Source: Bacteroidia bacterium
GTDB taxonomy: Bacteria > Bacteroidota > Bacteroidia > Flavobacteriales > Flavobacteriaceae
Assembly: GCA_030429955.1 (NCBI GenBank)
Contig: JAUIGO010000003.1
Coordinates: 1-64,000 of the forward strand
Direction of reading: 5' to 3'
Length of the DNA stretch: 64,000 bases
The translations under genes and the position numbers were made by a program. The notes beneath the pieces were generated by a model. That model ran no database searches. It saw only the letters and a program-made list of their open reading frames with translations, and had not been told where the DNA came from. Of this stretch, positions 55,403 to 64,000 are shown piece after piece; positions within the stretch are counted from its first letter, which is position 1, and every line of letters begins with the position of its first letter.

Positions 55403-56839
55403 TTATGTTTTAATCTTTTGCAATGCTCGTTCAATCATCGCAACTGCTTTGTCAATGGTTTGAAGTTTAGTTCTAAATGACAAGATAGCCATTCTAATGA
55501 CAAACTTTCCATTGATTTTTGTTGAGCTTAAGAATATTTCTCCATCCTTATGAAGTTCTTTCATTAGTTTTTCATTAAATACATTTTCGTTATCGTCATT
55601 GGTAGGATACCAAAAATAACTGACTGACAAATCTGGTTCTGGACCGACTTTAAAACCAAGTTTTACAAGTTCTTCTCTAAAGTACTGTGTCAATAACAAC
55701 TTTTCTTCAAGACAAGCTACAAATGGTTCCACACCATGTAATTGCAATGGTAACCACAATCTCAAACTTCTAAAATGTTTCGTTAATTCCGGTGAAACAT
55801 CAGCTGGATTTACTGGTGATTCTTCAGCCACAGCATCTTGCATATAATTGGCTCTTACCACATGAGAATGATAAACCGCTTGCTTATCTTTTACCAAAAC
55901 AGCACCTAAACCATAAGGCAAAAAGAGTCCTTTGTGTGGATCAACAACCAAAGAGTCAGCCATTTCAATACCTTTAAATTTTTCTCTTATGTCATCAACT
56001 AAAATAAAAAAACCTCCATAGGCTCCATCAACATGATACCACAAATTATGCTCTTTTGCTATGTTTCCAATCGCTTCTAATGGATCTATTGCTCCTGTAT
56101 CAGTTGTTCCAGCAGACGCAACAACCAAAAATGGGTTCAAGCCATTTTTTTTGTCAGTTTCTATTTTATTTTGAAGGTCACTTGTTTTAATTTTTGAATT
56201 GTCATCAAGCTCCAAATAATTAATAATAACGTCTTCCAGTCCAATAATTTTTAATGCTTTTTGAATGCAGTGATGCACTTGAGGGCTGAGATAAATAACG
56301 CTTTTTTCGATAGTGGCATTTTTTATTTTGTGTTTATCTCTTGCTGCTGTCATAGCAATGAGGTTTGCTATAGAACCTCCAGAAGTTAAGTTACCAACTG
56401 CAGTTTCCGGAAAACCGAACATTTCTTTCATCCAATCTAAGAGTACATGCTCAATAGCAACACCTCCAGGACATGAAAAATGCATTCCAACATATTCGTT
56501 AGTGACATCGACTAAAAAATCTGCTATAGCAGATGTGTAAATACCTCCTCCAGGAATATAACCAATATGACCTCCTGATGCTGGCTTTATGCCTTTTGTA
56601 GCAATTTCACTATCGTATAACTTTAAAATTTCGGCTAAGGATGTTTTGTTTTTAGAAAGTGCAAAAGCGTTAGGTGTTTCTTTAGAACCAACAAAGGTTT
56701 TTGCTGTTTCTAATTCATTTATAAAGCCATTGGCATACTTACTTACCTCATTAACATAGTTGGTTCTTTCATCTTCATTAGGCTCAAGTGTTTGTGAAAC
56801 TTTGTGTAAATCTAGTATCTGCTTTTTAAGGTTGGTCAT
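55403..56839 (-). CDS. PLP-dependent group II amino acid decarboxylase
   Basis: The 478-aa enzyme belongs to the aromatic L-amino-acid/glutamate decarboxylase family (fold type I). Motifs: HIGYIPGGGIYTSAIADF, NLTSGGSIANLIAM, the PLP-binding VDGAYGG, VVDPHKGLFLPYGLG with the Schiff-base Lys, FRSLRLWLPL. The substrate residue cannot be told; candidates include tryptophan, tyrosine, DOPA and glutamate. It has its own start after a promoterless 98-nt gap to the divergent DUF2007 gene, and heads the operon with the M14 and P1 peptidases, so peptide-derived amino acids are plausible substrates, an inference. Confidence 0.9.
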   Translation of the reverse strand: MTNLKKQILDLHKVSQTLEPNEDERTNYVNEVSKYANGFINELETAKTFVGSKETPNAFALSKNKTSLAEILKLYDSEIATKGIKPASGGHIGYIPGGGIYTSAIADFLVDVTNEYVGMHFSCPGGVAIEHVLLDWMKEMFGFPETAVGNLTSGGSIANLIAMTAARDKHKIKNATIEKSVIYLSPQVHHCIQKALKIIGLEDVIINYLELDDNSKIKTSDLQNKIETDKKNGLNPFLVVASAGTTDTGAIDPLEAIGNIAKEHNLWYHVDGAYGGFFILVDDIREKFKGIEMADSLVVDPHKGLFLPYGLGAVLVKDKQAVYHSHVVRANYMQDAVAEESPVNPADVSPELTKHFRSLRLWLPLQLHGVEPFVACLEEKLLLTQYFREELVKLGFKVGPEPDLSVSYFWYPTNDDNENVFNEKLMKELHKDGEIFLSSTKINGKFVIRMAILSFRTKLQTIDKAVAMIERALQKIKT

Positions 56840-56937
56840 GGTCGATTAATTAAATAAATAATAGAATATTATTCGTTCTGCTAAATGTACAAAATTGAAA
56901 GATTTTTCGTAACTTAATAACTCTAAAAACAATTGAC

Positions 56938-57171
56938 ATGGAAACTCATTATACAAAAATATACTCCGGAAGCATGATGATGGTAACAAATGTTGTAGCC
57001 AAACTTGAAGAAATTGGAATAACTGCTGTGGTTAAAGACGAATCTGAATCAGGTAGATTAGCTGGTTTTGGATCAGCAATACAATACTTTCAAGAAGTTT
57101 ATGTACACAATGATGAACTAGAGAAGGCAGTTCCTGTTGTACAAAGTGCTGTTGCTGAAATGGAAGCTTGA
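56938..57171 (+). CDS. DUF2007 domain protein
   Basis: The 77-aa product has the DUF2007 pattern: the N-terminal KIYSGSMMMVTNVVAKLEEIGI, the central KDESESGRLAGFGSAI and the C-terminal EVYVHNDELEKAVPVVQ. This ferredoxin-like, PII-like fold is often called a 'putative signal transducing protein'; no ligand is known. It is a single plus-strand gene between two minus-strand units, followed by a bidirectional terminator. Confidence 0.88.
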   Translation: METHYTKIYSGSMMMVTNVVAKLEEIGITAVVKDESESGRLAGFGSAIQYFQEVYVHNDELEKAVPVVQSAVAEMEA

Positions 57172-57221
57172 TTTAGTATTCAGTTTACAGTATCAGTAAT
57201 CAGTATTTATTTATTAAAATA

Positions 57222-57253
57222 AAAGAGCCTAAAATTTACAGTTTAGGCTCTTT
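57222..57253. terminator. Bidirectional terminator between DUF2007 and ABC-F genes
   Basis: A 12-bp perfect stem, AAAGAGCCTAAA (57222-57233) with TTTAGGCTCTTT (57242-57253), around an 8-nt loop, with A/T runs on both sides. Confidence 0.8.
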
Positions 57254-57274
57254 CTTTGGGGTTTTTTATTTTGA

Positions 57275-58984
<1,710 letters not shown>

Positions 58985-59062
58985 TTAACACGGCTTTTAA
59001 CGTTCAAGCTATATTTTTGTAGCCAATTAATTTATCCTTTTGTGTGGATTGATGGTCAAAAT

Positions 59063-60472
59063 ATGATGAGATTTTTACTTTTTTTTATAATTACGATTAC
59101 ATTGTTTAGCTGCAACACAAAAACTGATACCAGTTGTGGCCAAGCATTTATTGGTGGTGAAATTGTAAATCCTGTAAATGATCATCTTGTACTGTATGAT
59201 GACACTTCGCCAATTGACACTCTTTACCTTGATAAAAACAACCGCTTTTCTTATAAAATTGAAAGTTTAAGTCCTGGACTTCATTCATTTATTCATGGAG
59301 GCGAATATCAAGTGATTGTTTTAGAGCCCAATGACAGCATTATGATGCGATTAAACACCTTAGATTTTGATGAGTCTTTGGTATTTACAGGTCGAGGGTC
59401 AAAGAAAAACAACTATCTCATAAATTTATATAATAAACTAGATAGTGAGGATAAAATAATTTATGAGATTTCTAAATTAGAACCTATAGAGTTTTTGAGT
59501 GTTATAGATTCATTAACAGCTGAAAAATTAAATAACCTCGATAAGTTTAACTTAAAATACGAAAGCTCTCCTTTGTTTAAAAAAGTAGCTTTAGCTAGTA
59601 TTAATTACAATTACTCAGCTTACAAAGAACTTTATCCTTTCAGGTATTTTGGCAGATTTGAAATAAAAGACAGATCAAGTTTACCTAATCACTTTTATGA
59701 TTATAGAGCAGATATAGATTATAACGACGATGTATTAAAAGACTTTTACCCTTACTATAACTTCCTTTTCCCTCATTTTAATAACCTAGCTCTAGATCGC
59801 TATTTTGAGTTGACAAAAGATTCTGTTTTTGACAGAAATTCAATTGTTTACAATTTGAATAAATTGGATTTAATGAATGAAACGGTTTCTAACAGTGACA
59901 TTAAAAACAACCTCCTAAAATACGCAACTAGAAATTTCTTATCCTATAATAATTCTGATGCTGATTGCGATGCTATGTATGAATCTTTCCAAAACAAAAG
60001 CACCAATGAAGAACACTCAGAGTATATTACAAGTTTATACAATACAATTAAAAAACTACGTCCTGGAAACAAATTTCCAGATGTTGAAGTCATCAATTAT
60101 AAAAATGAAGTGACTAATATTGACGCTTTGTTTAACAAACCTACTGTTATTTATTTCTGGTCTCATGCTATAAAAAACCACTTTAAGAACAGCCATAATA
60201 AAGTTGCTGAATTAAAAGTAAAATATCCTAATATCAATTTTGTTTCCATCAACATCAATGCTGATAAATTGACTATGTGGAAACGTTTATTGCATCAAAA
60301 CAATTTTCCGCTAGAAGGTGAATACCGATTTAGAGATGCTGATGCTGCAAAAAAAATATTGGCCATTCAGTACATTAATAAAGTAATGGTTGTTGATAAA
60401 AACAATAGGATTATTACTTCCAATGCTAATATGTTTAGTAGCGATTTTAAAGAACTTTTAGATTTCTTATAA
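59063..60472 (+). CDS. Redoxin-like lipoprotein lacking active-site cysteines
   Basis: The ~469-aa lipoprotein (LFSC lipobox) has an N-terminal beta domain (about 30-110, of DUF4369-like form), a helical middle (about 120-330) and a thioredoxin-fold end (about 340-465: GNKFPDVEVINYKNEV, PTVIYFWSH, LKVKYPNINFVSININAD, NKVMVVDKNNRII). Where TlpA has WCxxC this protein has FWSHAIKNHF, so it has no redox pair. It may be a binding or scaffold form of the family. The ATG at 59063 (or 59066) is preferred over a GTG 21 nt upstream because it starts the signal peptide. It faces the fsa-like gene and a terminator. Confidence 0.8.
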   Translation: MMRFLLFFIITITLFSCNTKTDTSCGQAFIGGEIVNPVNDHLVLYDDTSPIDTLYLDKNNRFSYKIESLSPGLHSFIHGGEYQVIVLEPNDSIMMRLNTLDFDESLVFTGRGSKKNNYLINLYNKLDSEDKIIYEISKLEPIEFLSVIDSLTAEKLNNLDKFNLKYESSPLFKKVALASINYNYSAYKELYPFRYFGRFEIKDRSSLPNHFYDYRADIDYNDDVLKDFYPYYNFLFPHFNNLALDRYFELTKDSVFDRNSIVYNLNKLDLMNETVSNSDIKNNLLKYATRNFLSYNNSDADCDAMYESFQNKSTNEEHSEYITSLYNTIKKLRPGNKFPDVEVINYKNEVTNIDALFNKPTVIYFWSHAIKNHFKNSHNKVAELKVKYPNINFVSININADKLTMWKRLLHQNNFPLEGEYRFRDADAAKKILAIQYINKVMVVDKNNRIITSNANMFSSDFKELLDFL

Positions 60473-60475
60473 CAT

Positions 60476-60505
60476 AAAAAAGGCGCGAAAATCGCACCTT
60501 TTTTA
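60476..60505. terminator. Bidirectional terminator
   Basis: AAAAAAGG...CGCGA pairs with TCGC...CCTTTTTT (60476-60505, one mismatch) around an AAA loop, between two converging genes. Confidence 0.75.
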
Positions 60506-60521
60506 TTCTATAAATAATCTC

Positions 60522-61175
60522 TTAATTACCTTTTTGATAATCTGCTAAAAACTTAGCTAAACCAATATCTGTTAAAGGGTGTTTTAATAAACCCTCAATT
60601 GCACTTAATGGTCCTGTCATCACATCTGCACCAAGTTTTGCACAGTCTATAATATGCATGGTATGACGTACTGAAGCTGCTAAGATTTCTGTCTCAAAGC
60701 CATAGTTGTCATAAATTTGACGAATTTCAGCAATTAGATTTAATCCATCTGTTGAAATATCATCCAACCTTCCTATAAAAGGCGACACATAAGTCGCTCC
60801 TGCTTTTGCTGCTAACAAAGCTTGTCCTGGAGAAAACACTAAAGTTACGTTTGTTTTTATATCTCGTTCAGAGAAATACTTGCATGCTTTAACACCATCT
60901 TTTATCATTGGTAATTTTACAACAATTTGTTCGTGCAAATCGGCTAAGGCTTCGCCTTCTCTAATCATACCTTCAAAATCGGTTGCAATTACTTCGGCAC
61001 TTACATCACCATCTACAATATTGCAGATATCTACGTAGTGTTTTAATATGTTATTCTGACCTGTTATACCTTCTTTAGCCATTAATGAAGGATTGGTAGT
61101 AACACCATCAAGTACTCCAAGATCTTGAGCTTCTTTGATCTGATCAAGATTAGCAGTATCAATAAAAAATTTCAT
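60522..61175 (-). CDS. fsa: Fructose-6-phosphate aldolase / transaldolase-like
   Basis: The 217-aa protein has the single-domain TalC/FSA form. Motifs: [39 protein letters not shown] (Schiff-base Lys), [32 protein letters not shown]. Short transaldolases of this type either split fructose-6-phosphate or carry out the pentose-phosphate transaldolase reaction; the sequence does not decide. No other pentose-phosphate gene is near. Confidence 0.93.
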   Translation of the reverse strand: MKFFIDTANLDQIKEAQDLGVLDGVTTNPSLMAKEGITGQNNILKHYVDICNIVDGDVSAEVIATDFEGMIREGEALADLHEQIVVKLPMIKDGVKACKYFSERDIKTNVTLVFSPGQALLAAKAGATYVSPFIGRLDDISTDGLNLIAEIRQIYDNYGFETEILAASVRHTMHIIDCAKLGADVMTGPLSAIEGLLKHPLTDIGLAKFLADYQKGN

Positions 61176-61286
61176 GTGCTGTGTTTTAAGTTGTGGAAAA
61201 ATTCTTTGCGAATTTACAACTAAATCATTCCTACTAAAGAAAAATTAATTAAAATATATTAACAACTTAAAATAGTGCCTACGAAG

Positions 61287-62090
61287 TTATAGCTTATAAT
61301 GATTCATGAGCATTTTTTCATATACTCTATCTGGAAGAATACGTTTTAGTACAATTGAAAATTTCTGCATAAACACACCTACTTTATAATGCACTTTAGG
61401 GTTTTTAGTTTCAATGATCTTATGAATTACTTTTGCCATAATGTTAGGATCACTTCCACTATCCACGTGTTCATCCATTAAATTGAGCGTGTTTTGATAC
61501 ACTTGTTTGTAAGGCGAGTTTTCCAAAACAGGAGCATGATAACGACCAGCGGCAATATTGGTTGCAAAATCTCCAGGAGCCACATTGGTTATATTAATAT
61601 TAAAACCCTTTACTTCCATTCTAAAAGCTTCAGTTATCAATTCCAAAGCACCTTTACTAGCACTATAAACACCTCTGTAAGGCAATCCCATATAACCAGC
61701 AATAGAAGTAATGTTAATAATCAATCCAGAGTTTTGCTTACGCATTTGAGGCAACGCAGCTTTTATGACATTGATTGGCCCAAAAAAATTGGTTTCAAAG
61801 TTTCGCTTAATTTCAGTTTCTGGAATTTCTTCAATAGGACCAGTTATTCCTGCACCAGCATTATTAATCAAAACATCTAACTTTCCAGCATCAGAGATAA
61901 CTTGTGCAATGCACGATTGGATCGAATTTACGTCTGTAACATCTAAAGCTACTAATGGAAAAGAACTGTCAGGATAATTTTCCGGATTTCTACTTGTTCC
62001 ATAAACTTGAAACCCTTTAGTAGTTAAAAACTCACCTATAGATTTACCAATTCCTGAAGATCCTCCTGTAATTAAAACAACTTTAGACAT
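61287..62090 (-). CDS. Short-chain dehydrogenase/reductase
   Basis: This 267-aa classical SDR has TGGSSGIGKSIGEF for NAD(P) binding, NNAGAG, the catalytic Ser in INITSIAGYMG, and YSASKGALE (YxxxK). The C-terminal basic part (MQKFSIVLKRILPDRVYEKM) is unlike many SDRs and may contact a membrane. Substrate unknown. The ATG at 62090 begins at the first beta strand; the TTG at 62106-62108, 18 nt upstream, lies next to a -7-like GACATTTG. Confidence 0.9.
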   Translation of the reverse strand: MSKVVLITGGSSGIGKSIGEFLTTKGFQVYGTSRNPENYPDSSFPLVALDVTDVNSIQSCIAQVISDAGKLDVLINNAGAGITGPIEEIPETEIKRNFETNFFGPINVIKAALPQMRKQNSGLIINITSIAGYMGLPYRGVYSASKGALELITEAFRMEVKGFNINITNVAPGDFATNIAAGRYHAPVLENSPYKQVYQNTLNLMDEHVDSGSDPNIMAKVIHKIIETKNPKVHYKVGVFMQKFSIVLKRILPDRVYEKMLMNHYKL

Positions 62091-62176
62091 AAAGCAAACA
62101 ATTTTCAAATGTCAAAATACAAATTCCAAACAATTTGTTAAGAAGAAAAACAATAAAAAATCTAAATTTTGGGTAC

Positions 62177-62277
62177 AAAAAAAGGCAAGCTACCTACATC
62201 ACACCGCTACGACCATTTACCTTTGCTTCGTTCCCGACCTGGAGGATTCAACAGGAGCTGGTTGTGTAGGACTTGCC
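62177..62277 (-). ncRNA. ffs: Signal recognition particle RNA (small bacterial type)
   Basis: Read on the minus strand, this is a 101-nt RNA with matching ends: GGCAAG near the 5' end pairs with CTTGCC at the 3' end, and CCTACA pairs with TGTAGG in the outer stem. The SRP54-binding apical loop, CAGGTCGGGAACGAAGC, is the conserved helix-8 element. It ends in a 7-nt U run. The RNA binds Ffh, which targets nascent membrane proteins. The first base follows the -7 box of a very good promoter by 5 nt. Confidence 0.93.
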
Positions 62278-62282
62278 GACTG

Positions 62283-62312
62283 CAAAGATACAATCTTTTA
62301 ATAGTTGCGCAA
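62283..62312 (-). promoter_or_regulatory. Promoter of the SRP RNA gene (TTG-N19-TATCTTTG)
   Basis: TTG (62312-62310), 19-nt spacer and TATCTTTG (62290-62283) match the Bacteroidota consensus exactly and predict transcription from the first base of the paired 5' end (62277). Confidence 0.85.
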
Positions 62313-62365
62313 TGATTTTTTTAACTGAATTTAAATAAATAAATTGCTCTCAAAATGAATACATC

Positions 62366-63418
62366 ATGCAATTTCATAAATTTCTATTACTCACAATTTT
62401 AGCTGTATTTGCTAGCTCATGTGGCTCTGATTCAAAGTCAGAAACCAATGATTTCTCATTAAGCTCAAATGCTACTTTTAATAAGAATGCCCAAGTGTAT
62501 TCCATTTCAAAAGATAAGACCTTAGAGTTAACCATTAAGAACCCAAAAAAACATACTATAGATTCTGTTTCATACCTCTATAACAACTCAAAAACAGCGT
62601 CTTCTTTTTCGTTGTCAAATTCTAAACTAGGAATTCAAGAAGTTAAAGCCACCATCTATTTTAATGGAACCTCTCAAAATGTAACGCATGCCATTCAAGT
62701 ACTTAATGACGAAACTCCAAAAGTATATGGTTTTGAAATTGTAAACGAGTATCCTCACGATATCACATCATACACGCAAGGATTGGAATTTTTTAATGGT
62801 GAATTATACGAAAGCACAGGACAACGAGGTGAATCAAAACTCCGAAAAGTGGATTATAAAACTGGTGAAGTCCTTAAAAATGTTGACTTAGAGGCTAAAT
62901 ATTTTGGTGAAGGTCTTTCCATTTTAAATAACAAAATTTACCAACTCACTTGGGAAAGTAAAACAGGGTTTGTATATGATGTAGAATCTTTTGAAAAAAT
63001 TAAAGACTTCAGCTATAATCAAAGTAAAGAAGGTTGGGGAATTTGCAATGATGAAAAAGTACTTTACAAGTCTGATGGAACTGACAAAATCTGGACGCTA
63101 GATCCAGAAACCCTTGAGGAGAAAGACTACATACAAACCTACACCAACAAAGGGAAAATTGTTGGTATTAATGAACTGGAATGGGTTAACGGAAAAATAT
63201 ATGCAAATCGTTACCAATTGGATGGTGTTGCCATTATTAATCCTGAAAATGGCGCCATTGAAGGTGTTGTCGATTTTCGTTCACTAAAGAAAAAAGTGAC
63301 TCAGCATCAAGGTTTAGATGTGCTTAATGGATTAGCTTGGAACTCCAAAACTCAAACGCTTTTTGTTACTGGAAAACGTTGGGACAAGTTGTTTGAGGTA
63401 AGAATCACTGAGAAGTAA
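62366..63418 (+). CDS. Glutaminyl-peptide cyclotransferase lipoprotein
   Basis: The 350-aa lipoprotein (signal ending SSC, Cys 19) has a beta domain (about 30-110) and a plant-type glutaminyl cyclase (PF05096-like) five-bladed propeller (about 120-350): PHDITSYTQGLEFFNGELYESTGQRG, KEGWGICND, INELEWVNGKIYANRYQLDGV and LNGLAWNSKTQTLFVTGKRW. It converts N-terminal Gln of exported proteins to pyroglutamate. In T9SS-bearing bacteria many secreted proteins start with Gln after signal cleavage, so a periplasmic role is expected. Confidence 0.9.
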   Translation: MQFHKFLLLTILAVFASSCGSDSKSETNDFSLSSNATFNKNAQVYSISKDKTLELTIKNPKKHTIDSVSYLYNNSKTASSFSLSNSKLGIQEVKATIYFNGTSQNVTHAIQVLNDETPKVYGFEIVNEYPHDITSYTQGLEFFNGELYESTGQRGESKLRKVDYKTGEVLKNVDLEAKYFGEGLSILNNKIYQLTWESKTGFVYDVESFEKIKDFSYNQSKEGWGICNDEKVLYKSDGTDKIWTLDPETLEEKDYIQTYTNKGKIVGINELEWVNGKIYANRYQLDGVAIINPENGAIEGVVDFRSLKKKVTQHQGLDVLNGLAWNSKTQTLFVTGKRWDKLFEVRITEK

Positions 63419-63422
63419 CTCC

Positions 63423-63812
63423 ATGAAAATCTACGAACAAATCCTACAAGTAAAACCTGATGACCTCGACGAACTCAACCACGTTAATAACATTCGATAT
63501 ATTCAATGGGTTAATGATATAGCTAAAGCGCATTGGTCAAAATTAGCAACACAAGATATGCTGCAAAACTATTTTTGGGTGTTGATTAATCATCATATCA
63601 CTTATAAAAGTCAAGCGTTATTAAATGATAACATACTATTAAAGACTTTTGTTAAATCTTCAGAAGGTGTTACGTCTACTAGAATCGTTGAGATTTACAA
63701 TAATGATACTCAAAAATTACTCGCTACTTCCGAAACCAAATGGTGTTTTATGGATGCTAAAACCAAAAAACCTGCTCGTATTACTTCTGAAATCATTAAT
63801 TTATTTCTCTAA
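63423..63812 (+). CDS. Hotdog-fold acyl-CoA thioesterase (4HBT)
   Basis: The 129-aa protein has the 4HBT hotdog signature DELNHVNNIRYIQWVNDIAK, with the Asp-Glu pair and the HVNN loop typical of the YbgC/4-hydroxybenzoyl-CoA thioesterase group, followed by beta strands. It starts 4 nt after the cyclotransferase stop. The acyl substrate is unknown. Confidence 0.88.
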   Translation: MKIYEQILQVKPDDLDELNHVNNIRYIQWVNDIAKAHWSKLATQDMLQNYFWVLINHHITYKSQALLNDNILLKTFVKSSEGVTSTRIVEIYNNDTQKLLATSETKWCFMDAKTKKPARITSEIINLFL

Positions 63813-63878
63813 ATATTTTCAACACATACTTTTACATCATTTTAAAAGTTATATTTTTACCAAAATGATTCAGCTTTA

Positions 63879-64000
63879 ATGAAACGCAACCTATATTTCC
63901 TAATCACAATTTCTACTTTAGTTTTCTGGAGTTCTTGCCGAAAAGATTTTGAATTCGATTTAAGTTCTGGAAATCTTGAATTCTCTAAAGATACTGTATA
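63879..64000 (+). CDS. Lipoprotein, 3' truncated by the window
   Basis: From ATG 63879 the frame is open to the window end: signal peptide MKRNLYFLITISTLVFWSSC with the lipobox Cys at residue 20, followed by RKDFEFDLSSGNLEFSKDTVY. I recall a Flavobacteriaceae family of long lipoproteins beginning like this, but the visible 40 residues are too few to name it. Confidence 0.6.
   Translation, partial: MKRNLYFLITISTLVFWSSCRKDFEFDLSSGNLEFSKDTV

Overview
The window is 64 kb of AT-rich chromosome (roughly one third G+C by eye) from a member of the Bacteroidota, almost certainly a marine-type Flavobacteriaceae. The evidence is a type IX secretion C-terminal sorting domain on a subtilase, promoters of the TTG-N19/20-TAnnTTTG type, the almost complete lack of Shine-Dalgarno sequences, several TTG starts, many lipoproteins with an SSC-type lipobox, and lineage-typical families (DUF6090, DUF349, tandem DUF368, OstA-like protein, FAS1 lipoprotein). 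It reads as stable core chromosome: I see no IS element, prophage, CRISPR array, rRNA or tRNA gene.

Layout. 1-2.9 kb (+): 5'-truncated HsdR-N nuclease-like protein, DUF998 membrane protein, family 2 glycosyltransferase and an OmpA-type lipoprotein. 2.9-8.2 kb (-): YrdC/YciO protein, a secreted protein of unknown function, a nitronate-monooxygenase-like flavoprotein, a T9SS subtilase and mnmA. 8.4-14.3 kb: FAS1 lipoprotein (+), then a MORN-repeat protein, yidC and pyrG (-). 14.5-28.9 kb (+): DUF4375 protein followed by a structured repeat, then RelA/SpoT, Fur, purA, OstA-like LPS-transport protein, class III aminotransferase, TPR protein, two DUF368 transporters, aroE and a DUF349 coiled-coil protein. 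29.1-32.3 kb (-): mazG and a PcrA/UvrD helicase. 32.4-36.4 kb (+): DsrE-like protein, M20 amidohydrolase, FMN glutamate-synthase-like oxidoreductase and a small membrane protein. 36.4-38.3 kb (-): two overlapping patatin phospholipase genes. 38.3-40.9 kb (+): recG carrying an in-frame DUF559 nuclease insertion. 41.1-48.3 kb: a two-gene glycan-type operon (DUF5107-TPR lipoprotein and a DUF6067-like glycoside hydrolase) facing a thioredoxin-like lipoprotein. 48.5-51 kb: pheT. 51-56.8 kb (-): a five-gene unit of PLP decarboxylase, M14 carboxypeptidase, P1 peptidase, DUF6090 and an NTF2-like lipoprotein. 56.9-64 kb: DUF2007, ABC-F ATPase, cysteine-less redoxin, transaldolase-like aldolase, SDR, the SRP RNA gene, glutaminyl cyclase, a thioesterase and the start of a lipoprotein gene.

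Most interesting: the RecG-DUF559 chimera. A 441-nt block bounded by CCTCCC/GGGAGG hairpins sits in frame between the DExH box and motif III of an essential-type helicase; removing it restores the normal RecG length of about 698 residues. It looks like a selfish nuclease element that tolerates insertion inside a gene because it is read straight through. Also notable: an ABC-F protein in which the two defects (second Walker A, first signature) fall in the same composite ATP site; an aminotransferase whose conserved N-terminus can only be reached from an ATT codon; a structured repeat behind the DUF4375 gene that looks like a gene-cassette boundary; and -7 promoter boxes whose own TTG mimics a start codon (mnmA, ABC-F). 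The SRP RNA gene has an unusually clear promoter and terminator.
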